25,642 bases of DNA from assembly GCA_964507325.1 (NCBI GenBank), contig CAZDQL010000091.1, forward strand, positions 1-25,642, in the 5' to 3' direction. The translations under genes were made by a program, and so were the position numbers. Under the pieces are notes generated by a model, which made no database searches, had not been told where the DNA came from, and saw nothing but the letters and a program-made list of their open reading frames with translations. This DNA comes from CAZDQL01 sp964507325 (GTDB lineage: Bacteria; Planctomycetota; UBA1135; GCA-002686595). Shown piece by piece: positions 1-7,275 of this stretch (the first letter of the stretch is position 1; every line of letters begins with the position of its first letter).

Positions 1-715
1 CGATGCCGCCCAGGTCCACGAAGACCCCGAAGTCGGCGATGTTCTTGACCACGCCCATGCGCAGTTGCCCCTCGGCGATGTCGGCCAGCAGGTGCTCCTT
101 CTGCTTCTGGCGCTCCTCCTCCAGGAGCTTGCGGCGCGAGATGACGATGTTCATCCGCTCCGGATCGATCTTGATGATGCGCGCCCGCACCGGCTCGCCG
201 ATGAAGTCGGAGATGTCGTGGGTGCGGCGCAGATTGACCTGACTGGCGGGGAGGAAGACGTTGACTCCCTCGACGTCCACCAGGAGCCCGCCCTTGATCT
301 TGCGCTGGCAGACACCCTGCACCTCGTCCCCCTCGGAGTAGGACTGGGAGACGCGATCCCAGGCCCGCAGACGGTCGGCGCGGCGCTTCGACAGGGCCGA
401 CATGTCGTTCTCGTCGAGCCCCTCGAAGAAGACCTCGAACACCTGACCGGGGGTGGGCAGGTCCTCGCCAAACTCTCCCAGCGGGATGGTCCCCTCGGCC
501 TTGCCGCCGACGTCCATCACCACCAGTCCGGTGCGTTCGTCGACCGAGTCCACCTTGGCTTCGACGATGCGGCCCGGTTGGACGTCGGTCACCGCCTCGC
601 GCAGGGTCTTGTCGAGCTCGTCGGGAGTCATGCCGGCGAGCAGGGAGTCCAGTTGCGATTCGAGCTCTTCGGGGTCCAGCTCGTACTGACGGACTCGCCT
701 AGAGGACAGTGCCAT
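1..715 (-). CDS. rpsA: 30S ribosomal protein S1, N-terminal part (cut by window edge)
   Basis: Ribosomal protein S1 binds mRNA on the 30S subunit and helps load messages with weak Shine-Dalgarno sites. Reading the minus strand from the ATG at 713-715 gives 238 codons with no stop before the window edge. After a short acidic N-terminal segment (about residues 10-45) come a first S1 OB-fold (about 47-115, with VGGKAEGTIPL), a second (about 128-195, with GGLLVDVEGVNVFLPASQ) and the start of a third (GVVKNIADFGVFVDLGG). This serial S1 arrangement is typical of the full-length protein. It follows cmk and plsC in the same direction, a common bacterial order, but has its own promoter and a leader of about 125 bases. 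No strong Shine-Dalgarno precedes the ATG. Identity is secure; the C-terminal half is outside the window. Confidence 0.93.
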   Translation of the reverse strand, partial: MALSSRRVRQYELDPEELESQLDSLLAGMTPDELDKTLREAVTDVQPGRIVEAKVDSVDERTGLVVMDVGGKAEGTIPLGEFGEDLPTPGQVFEVFFEGLDENDMSALSKRRADRLRAWDRVSQSYSEGDEVQGVCQRKIKGGLLVDVEGVNVFLPASQVNLRRTHDISDFIGEPVRARIIKIDPERMNIVISRRKLLEEERQKQKEHLLADIAEGQLRMGVVKNIADFGVFVDLGGI

Positions 716-753
716 GTTTGGATCTCGATACGGGGAAACGAGTTCTCCTGATA

Positions 754-776
754 CCCCGCCGCACGCTGCGGCGGGG
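754..776 (-). promoter_or_regulatory. Perfect 9-bp hairpin in the rpsA leader
   Basis: Bases 754-762 (CCCCGCCGC) are exactly complementary to 768-776 (GCGGCGGGG) around a five-base loop. The structure lies in the transcribed leader between the predicted start site (about 840) and the rpsA ATG (715), about 40 bases upstream of the ATG. A second CGGGG run at 731-735 could compete for the CCCCG at 754-758. S1 represses its own translation through leader structure in E. coli, so an autoregulatory role is possible here. That role is inference; only the hairpin is seen. Confidence 0.5.
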
Positions 777-846
777 CCGGGGGTGGGCCGCGCCCCGGTG
801 CGCGGCCGTCGGTCCGTGGGGATGGGACCGGGATTTCGAGGCGCCC

Positions 847-874
847 AGTGTAGGGAGCGACGCCCGCGGGTCAA
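847..874 (-). promoter_or_regulatory. rpsA promoter (TTGACC-16-TACACT)
   Basis: On the minus strand a -35 hexamer TTGACC (869-874) and a -10 hexamer TACACT (847-852) are separated by 16 bases. This is a good housekeeping-sigma match in otherwise GC-rich sequence. The TGA stop of plsC (871-873) lies inside the -35 box. The predicted start of transcription is near 840, giving rpsA a leader of about 125 bases and expression independent of cmk-plsC. Confidence 0.65.
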
Positions 875-1500
875 TTGCTCGCGGCCGAAGTGTCGTCGAG
901 CAGCGCGGCGATCGCCCCCCAGGTCGCCTCCAGCGCATCCGGACGAGCCGCATCCACCGCGGGCCCGAAGGTGATGTTTACGCGCCCGGGGCGCGGCAGC
1001 CGCCGGGAGCGGGGCCAGGCCCGGTGGGAGCCGGAGACGGCACAGGGCACGATCGGCGCCCCGGATTGCCTGGCGGCGAGCAGGAAGCCCTTCTTGGGCC
1101 GGCCCAGACTCCCGTCCTTCGAGCGGGTTCCCTCCGGAAACACCACCACCGCGTCCTCCCCCTCGAGGTGGGCCACCATGCTGCGCAGGGCTGCCCTGTC
1201 CCCCTTGGTGCGGTCGATCAGGATCGCGCCCGTCTGGCTCAGGACCCAGCGCAGGAAGCGGGAGCGCGCCAGGGAGTCGCGCGCCACGAAGGAGGCGTGC
1301 CGCCCGGCGAGGCCCTTCGAAACCAGGGGTATGTCGAGGAAGGACTGATGATTGGCCGCGACCAGGACGCGCCCCGAGTCGGGCACGTGCTCCCGCCCCC
1401 TGATCCGCGTGGGCCAGATCAGGGTGTACGCCAGGTGCACGAAGACCATGATCAGGTGGTACCCCAAGGTGCGGCGGGTGAGGGGCGGAACTTCCTTCAT
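871..1500 (-). CDS. plsC: 1-acyl-sn-glycerol-3-phosphate acyltransferase
   Basis: This enzyme transfers an acyl chain to lysophosphatidic acid to make phosphatidic acid at the inner membrane. The 209-residue product has the acyltransferase HX4D motif (NHQSFLD, His51 and Asp56), the downstream GAILIDR segment and the substrate-binding FPEGTRS motif (121-127), all with usual PlsC spacing. A hydrophobic stretch near residues 12-30 fits membrane association. The ATG at 1498-1500 lies 13 bases after the cmk stop, so the two are probably one transcript. Its stop codon is embedded in the rpsA -35 box. Acyl-chain preference cannot be told from sequence, so a paralogous lysophospholipid acyltransferase remains possible. 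Confidence 0.85.
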   Translation of the reverse strand: MKEVPPLTRRTLGYHLIMVFVHLAYTLIWPTRIRGREHVPDSGRVLVAANHQSFLDIPLVSKGLAGRHASFVARDSLARSRFLRWVLSQTGAILIDRTKGDRAALRSMVAHLEGEDAVVVFPEGTRSKDGSLGRPKKGFLLAARQSGAPIVPCAVSGSHRAWPRSRRLPRPGRVNITFGPAVDAARPDALEATWGAIAALLDDTSAASN

Positions 1501-1513
1501 GGGGACCCCCGAA

Positions 1514-2161
1514 TCACCCGCTGGAAGGCGGGCCGACCTCGGTCAGGAGCAGCTGGAGCACCTCCTCCACGTCGTGCCCGTCGGTGTCGACCCTGACGGC
1601 ATCCGGCGCCTGGCGCAGGGGCGAGACGGCGCGCGTGGCGTCCAGGCGGTCGCGGTGCTCCAGCTCCCGCTCGTAATCCGCGGCGCGCTCGACGCAGCCC
1701 TCCTCCAGGGCGCGCCGGCGGGCGCGCTCCGCGGGACTGGCCACCAGGAAGAACTTGTGGTCCGCGTCGGGGAAGACCACGGTGGTCGTGTCGCGCCCCT
1801 CGGCGACGACCCCCTGGCGCTCGGCGATGCGCCGCTGCAGGGGGACGATCGCCCGGCGCACCTGCGGGTGGCTGGCGACGGTGGGCACGGCGCGGGTCAC
1901 CTCGCGCCCGCGGATCTCGCGCTCCCGCGAGTGGCCGTCGATCAGGATGCACCCCTGCAGATCGAAGGCCAGATCCAGGCCCATGGCCACCCGACCGCAC
2001 CCCTGCGCGTCCTCTGGATCGACTCCGGCTTCCAGGGCCGCCAGGGTCACGGCGCGGTACATGGCGCCGGTGTCCAGGTAGGTCAGCCCCAAACGAGCTG
2101 CCAACTCGCGGGCGACGGTGCTCTTGCCCGAGGCAGCGGGTCCGTCTATGGCGATGATCAT
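1514..2161 (-). CDS. cmk: Cytidylate kinase
   Basis: CMP/dCMP kinase phosphorylates CMP and dCMP for nucleotide recycling in the cytoplasm. The 215-residue protein starts with a P-loop (GPAASGKST, residues 7-15), followed by LGLTYLDTGAMYRAVT, the conserved CMP-binding region of the family. It also has the basic REVTRAVPTVASHPQVR segment and VVFPDADHKFFLVAS. Length is close to the usual 220-230. The ATG at 2159-2161 has no Shine-Dalgarno but lies 30 bases below a clear promoter. It heads a cmk-plsC pair leading into rpsA, an order found widely in bacteria. Confidence 0.94.
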   Translation of the reverse strand: MIIAIDGPAASGKSTVARELAARLGLTYLDTGAMYRAVTLAALEAGVDPEDAQGCGRVAMGLDLAFDLQGCILIDGHSREREIRGREVTRAVPTVASHPQVRRAIVPLQRRIAERQGVVAEGRDTTTVVFPDADHKFFLVASPAERARRRALEEGCVERAADYERELEHRDRLDATRAVSPLRQAPDAVRVDTDGHDVEEVLQLLLTEVGPPSSG

Positions 2162-2191
2162 GGGGTCAGGGGGTCGCCCGAGCGGGGAAAC

Positions 2192-2219
2192 AGGATACGT
2201 GCTGCCCGGCGGCGTTCAA
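2192..2219 (-). promoter_or_regulatory. cmk-plsC promoter (TTGAAC-16-TATCCT)
   Basis: On the minus strand TTGAAC (2214-2219) and TATCCT (2192-2197) are 16 bases apart. The lpxH stop codon TGA (2216-2218) is part of the -35 box, the same arrangement seen at the rpsA promoter. A start of transcription near 2185 would leave a leader of about 24 bases before cmk. Confidence 0.6.
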
Positions 2220-2965
2220 CTTCCAGTCAGGGACGCCGCCGCCAGGGATTGCCACCCCGAATCCCCGAGCCGCAGGGCGTCGCGCTCCCCCCCCCAGGCG
2301 TCGATCACGATCCAGCGCCCGCGCCCCGGAAGCGGCTGCTCCTGAAAGCGGTGTCCGTGGCCGCAGATCAAGTGCTGCGCGTCGCGCCCACGGGCGCACT
2401 GGAGAGCGGCCTCCGCCTGCATCGCTCGGTGGGGAGCGTCCTTCAGCGGTCGACTCCCCCTCGACGCGCGGCGCAGCCCGCGCGCCAGACCGCGCTGGAA
2501 CCAGAAGGGGAGCGCCCCGGTCAGCGCTCGCACGCTCCGCGAGCGGACCAGGCGCCGGAAGCGCTGGTAGGCGCGGTCGGCGGTGCAGAGCTCGTCGCCG
2601 TGCAGGAAGAGGGTCCGCTCGCCGTCGGCGTGCTCTCCGATCAGCCCCGCCGGGTGGATGCGCGCGCCCGAGGCGCGCTCGAAGTGCCGGTCGAGCAGGA
2701 AGTCCCGGTTCCCCGGCAGGACGTCCAGCGCCGTGCCCCGCTCCACCAGGCGTCGCAAGGCGGCGAGCACCTCCCGCGTCCCGGAGAGCGTCTGCTGCTT
2801 GCGACCCACCCAGAACTCGAAGAGGTCCCCCAACACCACCAGGCGCGGAACGCCCTCGAGGGCAGCGCACCAGCGCGCGAAGCGCTGGGCGGCCTCCCCC
2901 TCGAAGAGATCCATGTGCAGGTCCCCCACCACCAGGGTCCCGGGGGGGCAGTCGACGCTGGACAT
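2216..2965 (-). CDS. lpxH: UDP-2,3-diacylglucosamine diphosphatase (LpxH-type)
   Basis: LpxH hydrolyses UDP-2,3-diacylglucosamine to lipid X and UMP in lipid A synthesis, at the inner face of the cytoplasmic membrane. The 249-residue protein carries the full calcineurin-like metal set: GDLH (Asp15, His17), LGDLFEFW (Asp46), GNRDF (Asn85), HGDELCTADRAYQRFR (His121) and GHGH (His202, His204). GNRD and HGD-LCT-D--YQ-FR are LpxH signatures. The ATG at 2963-2965 overlaps the stop of the sigma-54 regulator by one base (TGATG), implying translational coupling. Odd: nine consecutive G residues on the coding strand (plus strand C9 at 2287-2295) encode the Trp-Gly-Gly near the C-terminus, a slippage-prone spot. 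A different lipid-related phosphoesterase is the only serious alternative. Confidence 0.88.
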   Translation of the reverse strand: MSSVDCPPGTLVVGDLHMDLFEGEAAQRFARWCAALEGVPRLVVLGDLFEFWVGRKQQTLSGTREVLAALRRLVERGTALDVLPGNRDFLLDRHFERASGARIHPAGLIGEHADGERTLFLHGDELCTADRAYQRFRRLVRSRSVRALTGALPFWFQRGLARGLRRASRGSRPLKDAPHRAMQAEAALQCARGRDAQHLICGHGHRFQEQPLPGRGRWIVIDAWGGERDALRLGDSGWQSLAAASLTGS

Positions 2966-4323
2966 CAGTCCCCCGGGGACTCGATGCCGTGGTCGCGCAG
3001 CTTCTCCCACAGGACCTTGCGCGAGATCCCCAGGAGCTCCGCCGACTGGGAGCGATGGCCGCCGGTCAGCCGCAGCACCTTCTCCAGGTGATCGCGCTCC
3101 GCCTCCTTCAGCACCGCCCTCAGCGGCCGGACCTCCTCGCTGACCTCGGTCGCGCCCCGCCAGCGGGCGTCCTGGGCCAGGAGGTCCTCGGCGGCCAGCT
3201 CGTGGCCCTCCCCCGCCAGGGCGATCGCGCGCTGCAGGGCGTTCTCCAGCTCGCGCACGTTCCCCGGCCAGGGGTAGCGCTCCAGCATCGCCATGGTGGA
3301 GCGGGAGACCTCGTAGCGGCGCCCCGCGCCGTGCCGGTCGATCATGTGCTTCACGAGCAGCGGCACGTCTCCCCCCCGCTCGCGCAGCGGGGGGAGCTGG
3401 ATCGGGACCACGTTGACCCGGTAGAAGAGGTCCTCGCGAAAGCTCCCCGCTGCCACCAACTCGCGCAGGGCCACCTTGGTGGCCACCACCACGCGGATGT
3501 CCGCCTCGAGGGTCTCTTCCCCCCCCAGACGCTCGAACTCCCGCTCCTGGAGCACGCGCAGGAGCTTGACCTGCACCGCGAGCGGCATGTCGTCGATGTC
3601 GTCCAGGAAGAGGGTGCCGCCGGAGGCCAGCTCGAAGCGCCCCCGCCGCGCGCGCTTGGCGTCGGTGAAGGCCCCCTTCTCGTGGCCGAAGAGCTCCGCC
3701 TCCAGAAGGCTCTCCGGCAGAGCCGCGCAGGAGATGGCGACGAAGGGACCCGCGCCGCGCGGCGAGAGCTCGTGGACGGCGCGCGCGATGCGCTCCTTGC
3801 CGGTACCGCTCTCCCCCTGGATCAAGACCGTGGCCTGGGTGGGCGCTACGGTGCGCACGCGCTCGAAGACCGCCAGCATCGCCTCGGAGGAGCCGACCAC
3901 GTGCTCGAAACCCCGCGACTGATCGAGCTCGACCTTCAGGGCGGCGTTCTCCGCCTCGAGCTTCCGCATGTGCGCGTAGGTCTCGATGCGCCGCACGATC
4001 GCCTCGTTGCGGAAGGGCTTCTGGACGTAGTCCACGGCACCTTGGCGCATCGCCTCCACGGCGGCGTCGACGGTGGCGAAACCGGTCATCAGCACCACCG
4101 GACGCGCCGGGGCGAGCTCGATCGAGCGCGCCAGCACCGCCATGCCCCCGTCCCCGGGCATGCGCACGTCGGTGACCACCACCTCCGGCGGGTCCTCCCC
4201 CTCGAGGGCTTCGAGGGCGGCGCGCGTATCGGTCGCGCCGAGCACGACGTGCCCAGCCTCCTCGAGCGCGTCGCGCAGGGTGACGAAGATCGTGACCTCG
4301 TCCTCGGCGAGGAGGACGCGCAT
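2965..4323 (-). CDS. Sigma-54-dependent response regulator (NtrC family)
   Basis: A cytoplasmic transcription activator that would remodel sigma-54 RNA polymerase after phosphorylation. In 452 residues it has a complete receiver domain (1-115: Glu7/Asp8, phospho-acceptor Asp52, Thr80, Lys102), a linker helix (about 116-140), an AAA+ domain (Walker A GESGTGKE at 170-177) and a C-terminal Fis-type helix-turn-helix (TGGHRSQSAELLGISRKVLWEKLRDHGI). Two departures stand out: the sigma-54-contacting GAFTGA loop reads GAFTDA (217-222), and Walker B reads LFLDD (Asp241-Asp242) where the second acid is normally Glu. The ATG at 4321-4323 overlaps the preceding stop by one base (TGATG). No histidine kinase lies in the window. 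rpoN is 1.5 kb away, divergent. Its target promoters are unknown. Confidence 0.92.
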   Translation of the reverse strand: MRVLLAEDEVTIFVTLRDALEEAGHVVLGATDTRAALEALEGEDPPEVVVTDVRMPGDGGMAVLARSIELAPARPVVLMTGFATVDAAVEAMRQGAVDYVQKPFRNEAIVRRIETYAHMRKLEAENAALKVELDQSRGFEHVVGSSEAMLAVFERVRTVAPTQATVLIQGESGTGKERIARAVHELSPRGAGPFVAISCAALPESLLEAELFGHEKGAFTDAKRARRGRFELASGGTLFLDDIDDMPLAVQVKLLRVLQEREFERLGGEETLEADIRVVVATKVALRELVAAGSFREDLFYRVNVVPIQLPPLRERGGDVPLLVKHMIDRHGAGRRYEVSRSTMAMLERYPWPGNVRELENALQRAIALAGEGHELAAEDLLAQDARWRGATEVSEEVRPLRAVLKEAERDHLEKVLRLTGGHRSQSAELLGISRKVLWEKLRDHGIESPGD

Positions 4324-4841
4324 CAGATCGGGGGGGCCTCGGGGTCGTAGGACATGTAGCGATCGCCCCCTTGCCGCGCGGCATCGTCCAGGGCGTCCTG
4401 GGCGGCCCCCAGCATGGCGTCGAAGAAGAGGGCCGTCCCACCCGAGTTGTGGGAGGCGCCGATCGCCAGGGTGACCTGGATCGCTCGCCCATCGCTCTGG
4501 AAGTTGAGGGCGCGCACCCCCTCGAGCAGACGCCGCGCCATCAGCTCGGCCGCTTCGGGGTTGGTGTGCGGCACCACCGCCAACAGGCGGTCGTCCGCCA
4601 TGCGCCCCAGGAAGTCCGAGCTCCTGGTCGCCGTCTTCAGGAGTCCGACGACCCCCTCGAGGATCTCCTCCTTGGCCTCGTAGCCGTAGAGATCGCGCAG
4701 GTGGCCCAGGCGGTCGACCGCCAACATCATGCACACGATCGAGTAGCCGTAGCGCTGGGCCCGGTTGAACTCCACGCGCATCAGATGCTGGATCTGGGCC
4801 AGCGAGAAGAGACTGCGGTAGGCAGGGCTTAGCTCACTCAT
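4323..4841 (-). CDS. Degenerate GGDEF-domain protein
   Basis: A 172-residue protein that is essentially one GGDEF fold. The N-terminal half matches the metal/GTP-binding part of diguanylate cyclases (IVCMMLAVDRLGHLRDLYGYEAKEEIL in pieces, with Asp43 and Asp50 at the conserved acidic places). The signature loop, however, reads R-M-A-D-D-R-L (80-86) instead of R-x-G-G-D-E-F. Without the glycines and the Glu, cyclic-di-GMP synthesis is unlikely, so a binding or scaffolding role is the better inference. A short N-terminal helix (1-25) precedes the domain, with no membrane segment or receiver. It lies 18 bases after the FHA gene and overlaps the sigma-54 regulator by one base. It may link the two, but this is untested. 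Confidence 0.72.
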   Translation of the reverse strand: MSELSPAYRSLFSLAQIQHLMRVEFNRAQRYGYSIVCMMLAVDRLGHLRDLYGYEAKEEILEGVVGLLKTATRSSDFLGRMADDRLLAVVPHTNPEAAELMARRLLEGVRALNFQSDGRAIQVTLAIGASHNSGGTALFFDAMLGAAQDALDDAARQGGDRYMSYDPEAPPI

Positions 4842-4859
4842 CGCGTGGCATGCGGGCGC

Positions 4860-5624
4860 TCATTCCCCTGAGTCGAACACTTGCAGGATCCCATCGATCA
4901 TTCCGTCGACGCTGAAGCCGTAGTTTAGGCGCACCAAGACCAGAATGGCCACCAGGACGAGGGTGTAGACGGAGATGGCGATCAGGTTGGCCAACAGGTA
5001 GGCGGTCCCCTGGCGCGCGGCTCCCCGCGCCCGACGACCCGCACCCGCCAGACCCCGCTGCAGGGGCGCCATCACGAGATCGCGCTGCAGGCGCGCGGCC
5101 CGCTCCAGGAGGCGTGGATCGTCCGGCGGCACGTCGGAGGAGGCCAGGAGGTCCCGGGCGCAGGCGTCGGGGTCGAATTCCCCACGCAGGACCGCGTCCT
5201 GCCAGCGGCGGACCACGCCGCCTTTGCAGAGCTTGAGGTCGGCCAGGAGTCCGGCGCGCAGGCGCTCCGGCACGGCTCCCTGAGTGGTGCCCGTCGCAGT
5301 GGTCGCGGCGGGGGGGGCCTCTTCCACCAGCTCCTCCACCAGGGCGCTCGCCTCGCGACCGTAGACGAGGACGGCGGTCCCCCACTGGACGGTGTCCCCG
5401 CTCGCCAGCTCGCTCTCCTCGAAGGCGCGTCCGTTGAGCAGGGGAGTGGTCGCTCCCCCCGTCGTGAGGATCTTCGGCGGGTCGCTCCACAGGTGCAGCT
5501 CGTCGCCGGCGACGTCGGGCAGGACGACGTCGCAACCCGGCCCGCCGATGCGGTTGAGACCCTCGGCGAGCGCGTAGCGGCGCCGCTGGCCTCCCACCGT
5601 GACCTCCAACCAGTGCTCGATCAC
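4860..5624 (-). CDS. FHA-like protein with C-terminal membrane anchor
   Basis: Starting from the GTG at 5622-5624 this is 254 residues; an in-frame GTG at 5660 would add 12, and neither has a clear ribosome binding site. The N-terminal 100 residues resemble a forkhead-associated beta sandwich (RIGGPGCDVVLPD, then LLNGRAFEESELASGDTVQWG, LVYG). The phosphothreonine-contacting residues are altered: GR is GG and the S-x-x-H turn is missing, so phosphopeptide binding is doubtful. A low-complexity Ala/Thr/Glu linker and a helical region follow. A single hydrophobic segment (LLANLIAISVYTLVLVAILV) lies near the C-terminus, then about 20 residues. It is first in the run leading to the degenerate GGDEF protein, the sigma-54 regulator and lpxH, and is divergent from rpoN. 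Fold assignment is moderate and function unknown. Confidence 0.62.
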   Translation of the reverse strand: MIEHWLEVTVGGQRRRYALAEGLNRIGGPGCDVVLPDVAGDELHLWSDPPKILTTGGATTPLLNGRAFEESELASGDTVQWGTAVLVYGREASALVEELVEEAPPAATTATGTTQGAVPERLRAGLLADLKLCKGGVVRRWQDAVLRGEFDPDACARDLLASSDVPPDDPRLLERAARLQRDLVMAPLQRGLAGAGRRARGAARQGTAYLLANLIAISVYTLVLVAILVLVRLNYGFSVDGMIDGILQVFDSGE

Positions 5625-5727
5625 GGGTGGACTTCTACCCGGAACGCCCCTCCCGTGCACCCCTGGCGGGGGATCCGTGCCGCGCGACTCCCCCTCTTGG
5701 TAGTTTTTACGCAGCTTCGCGATTCGG

Positions 5728-5743
5728 TGGCACTATACTTGTG
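5728..5743 (+). promoter_or_regulatory. Candidate -24/-12 (sigma-54) element upstream of rpoN
   Basis: TGGCAC (5728-5733), five bases, then TTGTG (5739-5743) matches the sigma-54 consensus TGGCAC-N5-TTGCA in spacing and in all but the last bases; the -12 C is T here. A housekeeping -10-like TATACT (5734-5739) overlaps it, with no convincing -35. Either element predicts a transcript starting near 5746-5755. That would exclude the GTG at 5743 as the rpoN start and favour the TTG at 5809. Confidence 0.45.
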
Positions 5744-5808
5744 TGCGAGGTCGAACCGTCCGCTGGACGGGGCCCCGCAACCCACCGACCGGAGCCACCC
5801 ACGGACGC

Positions 5809-7275
5809 TTGAAGCTCGGACTTCACCAATCGGTTCGCCTGGAGCAGCGACTGATCCAGTCGCCGCAGATGATCCAGGCGATGCAGATCCTGCAGCTGCC
5901 TACCCTGGATCTCGCGGAGCGCATCCAGCAGGAACTGATCGAGAACCCCTTCCTGGAGGTGGTGCAGGAGACCCCTGGCGAGGGGGAGGGCCCCCAGCCC
6001 GCCGCGGCGGAGCCGGCCAGCGAGGCCTCCTCCGACCGGGAGGGAGCCGATCGCGAGGGCATCGACGGGATGCTCGAGATCCTGGAGCGCTACGAGCGGG
6101 ACTTCGGGGACGGCAGCCGCGGGCGCGCACCCACCAGCGAGGACTCCGATCGGCGCTACGAGGCGATGCAGAACGCCCCCGCCCACCCCAAGTCCCTGCC
6201 GCGTGCGCTGCTCGACGAGCTGGCCTTCCTGCGCATCTCGGAGGAGGAACGGGAGGTGCTCGAGTACCTGGTGTGGTCCCTCGACGAGCACGGCTACCTG
6301 GGCGAGACGCCCGAGGAGATCGCCGCCGAGATCAGCGCCCAGCACGGCCGGGAGGTGGAGCAGGCCGACGTGGAGGTCGCCCTCGCCCGCCTGCGCCAGG
6401 CGACGCACCCCGCGATGGGCGCAAAGGACCTGCGCGACTGCCTGCTCCTGCAGCTCGCGCAGCAGGAGGAGGTCGATCCGCTCGTGCGCGCGATCGTGAG
6501 CGACCACCTGCACGACATCGAGGCCAACCGCCTGCCGCGCATCTCCAAGGTCACCGGGCACTCCCTGGAGGAGGTCAAGCAGGCGATCGAGGCCCTGCGG
6601 CACCTCGATCCCGTGCCCGCCGCCGGCTTCGGCGAGGCCTCCGCGGAGGTGATCACCCCGGACGTGGTCGTCGAGGAGCTGGAGGGGCAGTACACGGTGC
6701 GCCTGGAGCGGGAGCGCACTCCCGAGCTCGCGATCAGCCCCATCTACCGCAAGCTCCTGCAGCAGGCGCAACGCGGGGACGGGGTACGCGACTGGGTCAA
6801 GCAGCGCCTCGAGTCGGCGCGCTGGTTCATCGAGGCCCTCCACCAGCGCCAGAGCACCCTGCAGCGCATCGCCGAGTCGATCTTCAAGCGCCAGCGCGGC
6901 TTCCTCGAGCGCGGCCTCTCAGGCCTGGTGCCGCTGCGCATGCAGGAGGTCGCCGACGAGATCGGCGTGCACATCTCGACCGTCTCGAGGGGGGTGTCCG
7001 GCAAGTACGTGCAGACCCCGCGGGGCATCCACCCGCTCAAGTTCTTCTTCACCGGGGGCACCGCCAAGGCCACCGGCGAGGTGACCAGCCAGGTCAGCAT
7101 CCTCGAGCGGGTGAAGGAGATCGTGGCCGCCGAGGAACCCACCCAGCCCCTCTCCGACGACCAGATCGCCGCCCGCCTGGGCGAGCAGGACGGCATCCAG
7201 ATCGCCCGGCGCACGATCTCCAAGTACCGCAAGATGCTGTCGATCCCCTCCTCGGCCCAGCGTCGGGCCTACTGA
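5809..7275 (+). CDS. rpoN: RNA polymerase sigma-54 factor
   Basis: Sigma-54 directs RNA polymerase to -24/-12 promoters and stays closed until an AAA+ activator acts. The product of 488 residues has the Gln/Leu-rich region I (about 1-50, LIQSPQMIQAMQILQLP), an acidic region II (about 55-125), the core-binding region, the helix-turn-helix (LRMQEVADEIGVHISTVSRG) with KYVQTPRGIHPLKFFF, and the RpoN box ARRTISKYRK (466-475). The TTG at 5809-5811 is chosen because region I starts there and the predicted promoter lies downstream of the earlier GTG at 5743. An upstream GGAG at 5791-5794 is somewhat distant. It is divergent from the cluster that encodes a sigma-54-dependent activator, which suggests a local regulatory unit. 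Identity is certain; the start is less so. Confidence 0.95.
   Translation: MKLGLHQSVRLEQRLIQSPQMIQAMQILQLPTLDLAERIQQELIENPFLEVVQETPGEGEGPQPAAAEPASEASSDREGADREGIDGMLEILERYERDFGDGSRGRAPTSEDSDRRYEAMQNAPAHPKSLPRALLDELAFLRISEEEREVLEYLVWSLDEHGYLGETPEEIAAEISAQHGREVEQADVEVALARLRQATHPAMGAKDLRDCLLLQLAQQEEVDPLVRAIVSDHLHDIEANRLPRISKVTGHSLEEVKQAIEALRHLDPVPAAGFGEASAEVITPDVVVEELEGQYTVRLERERTPELAISPIYRKLLQQAQRGDGVRDWVKQRLESARWFIEALHQRQSTLQRIAESIFKRQRGFLERGLSGLVPLRMQEVADEIGVHISTVSRGVSGKYVQTPRGIHPLKFFFTGGTAKATGEVTSQVSILERVKEIVAAEEPTQPLSDDQIAARLGEQDGIQIARRTISKYRKMLSIPSSAQRRAY

Noticed and set aside
5743..5808. Upstream GTG start that would lengthen sigma-54 by 22 residues.
   Set aside because: It lies inside the predicted promoter, and the extra residues do not resemble region I, which begins right after the TTG at 5809.
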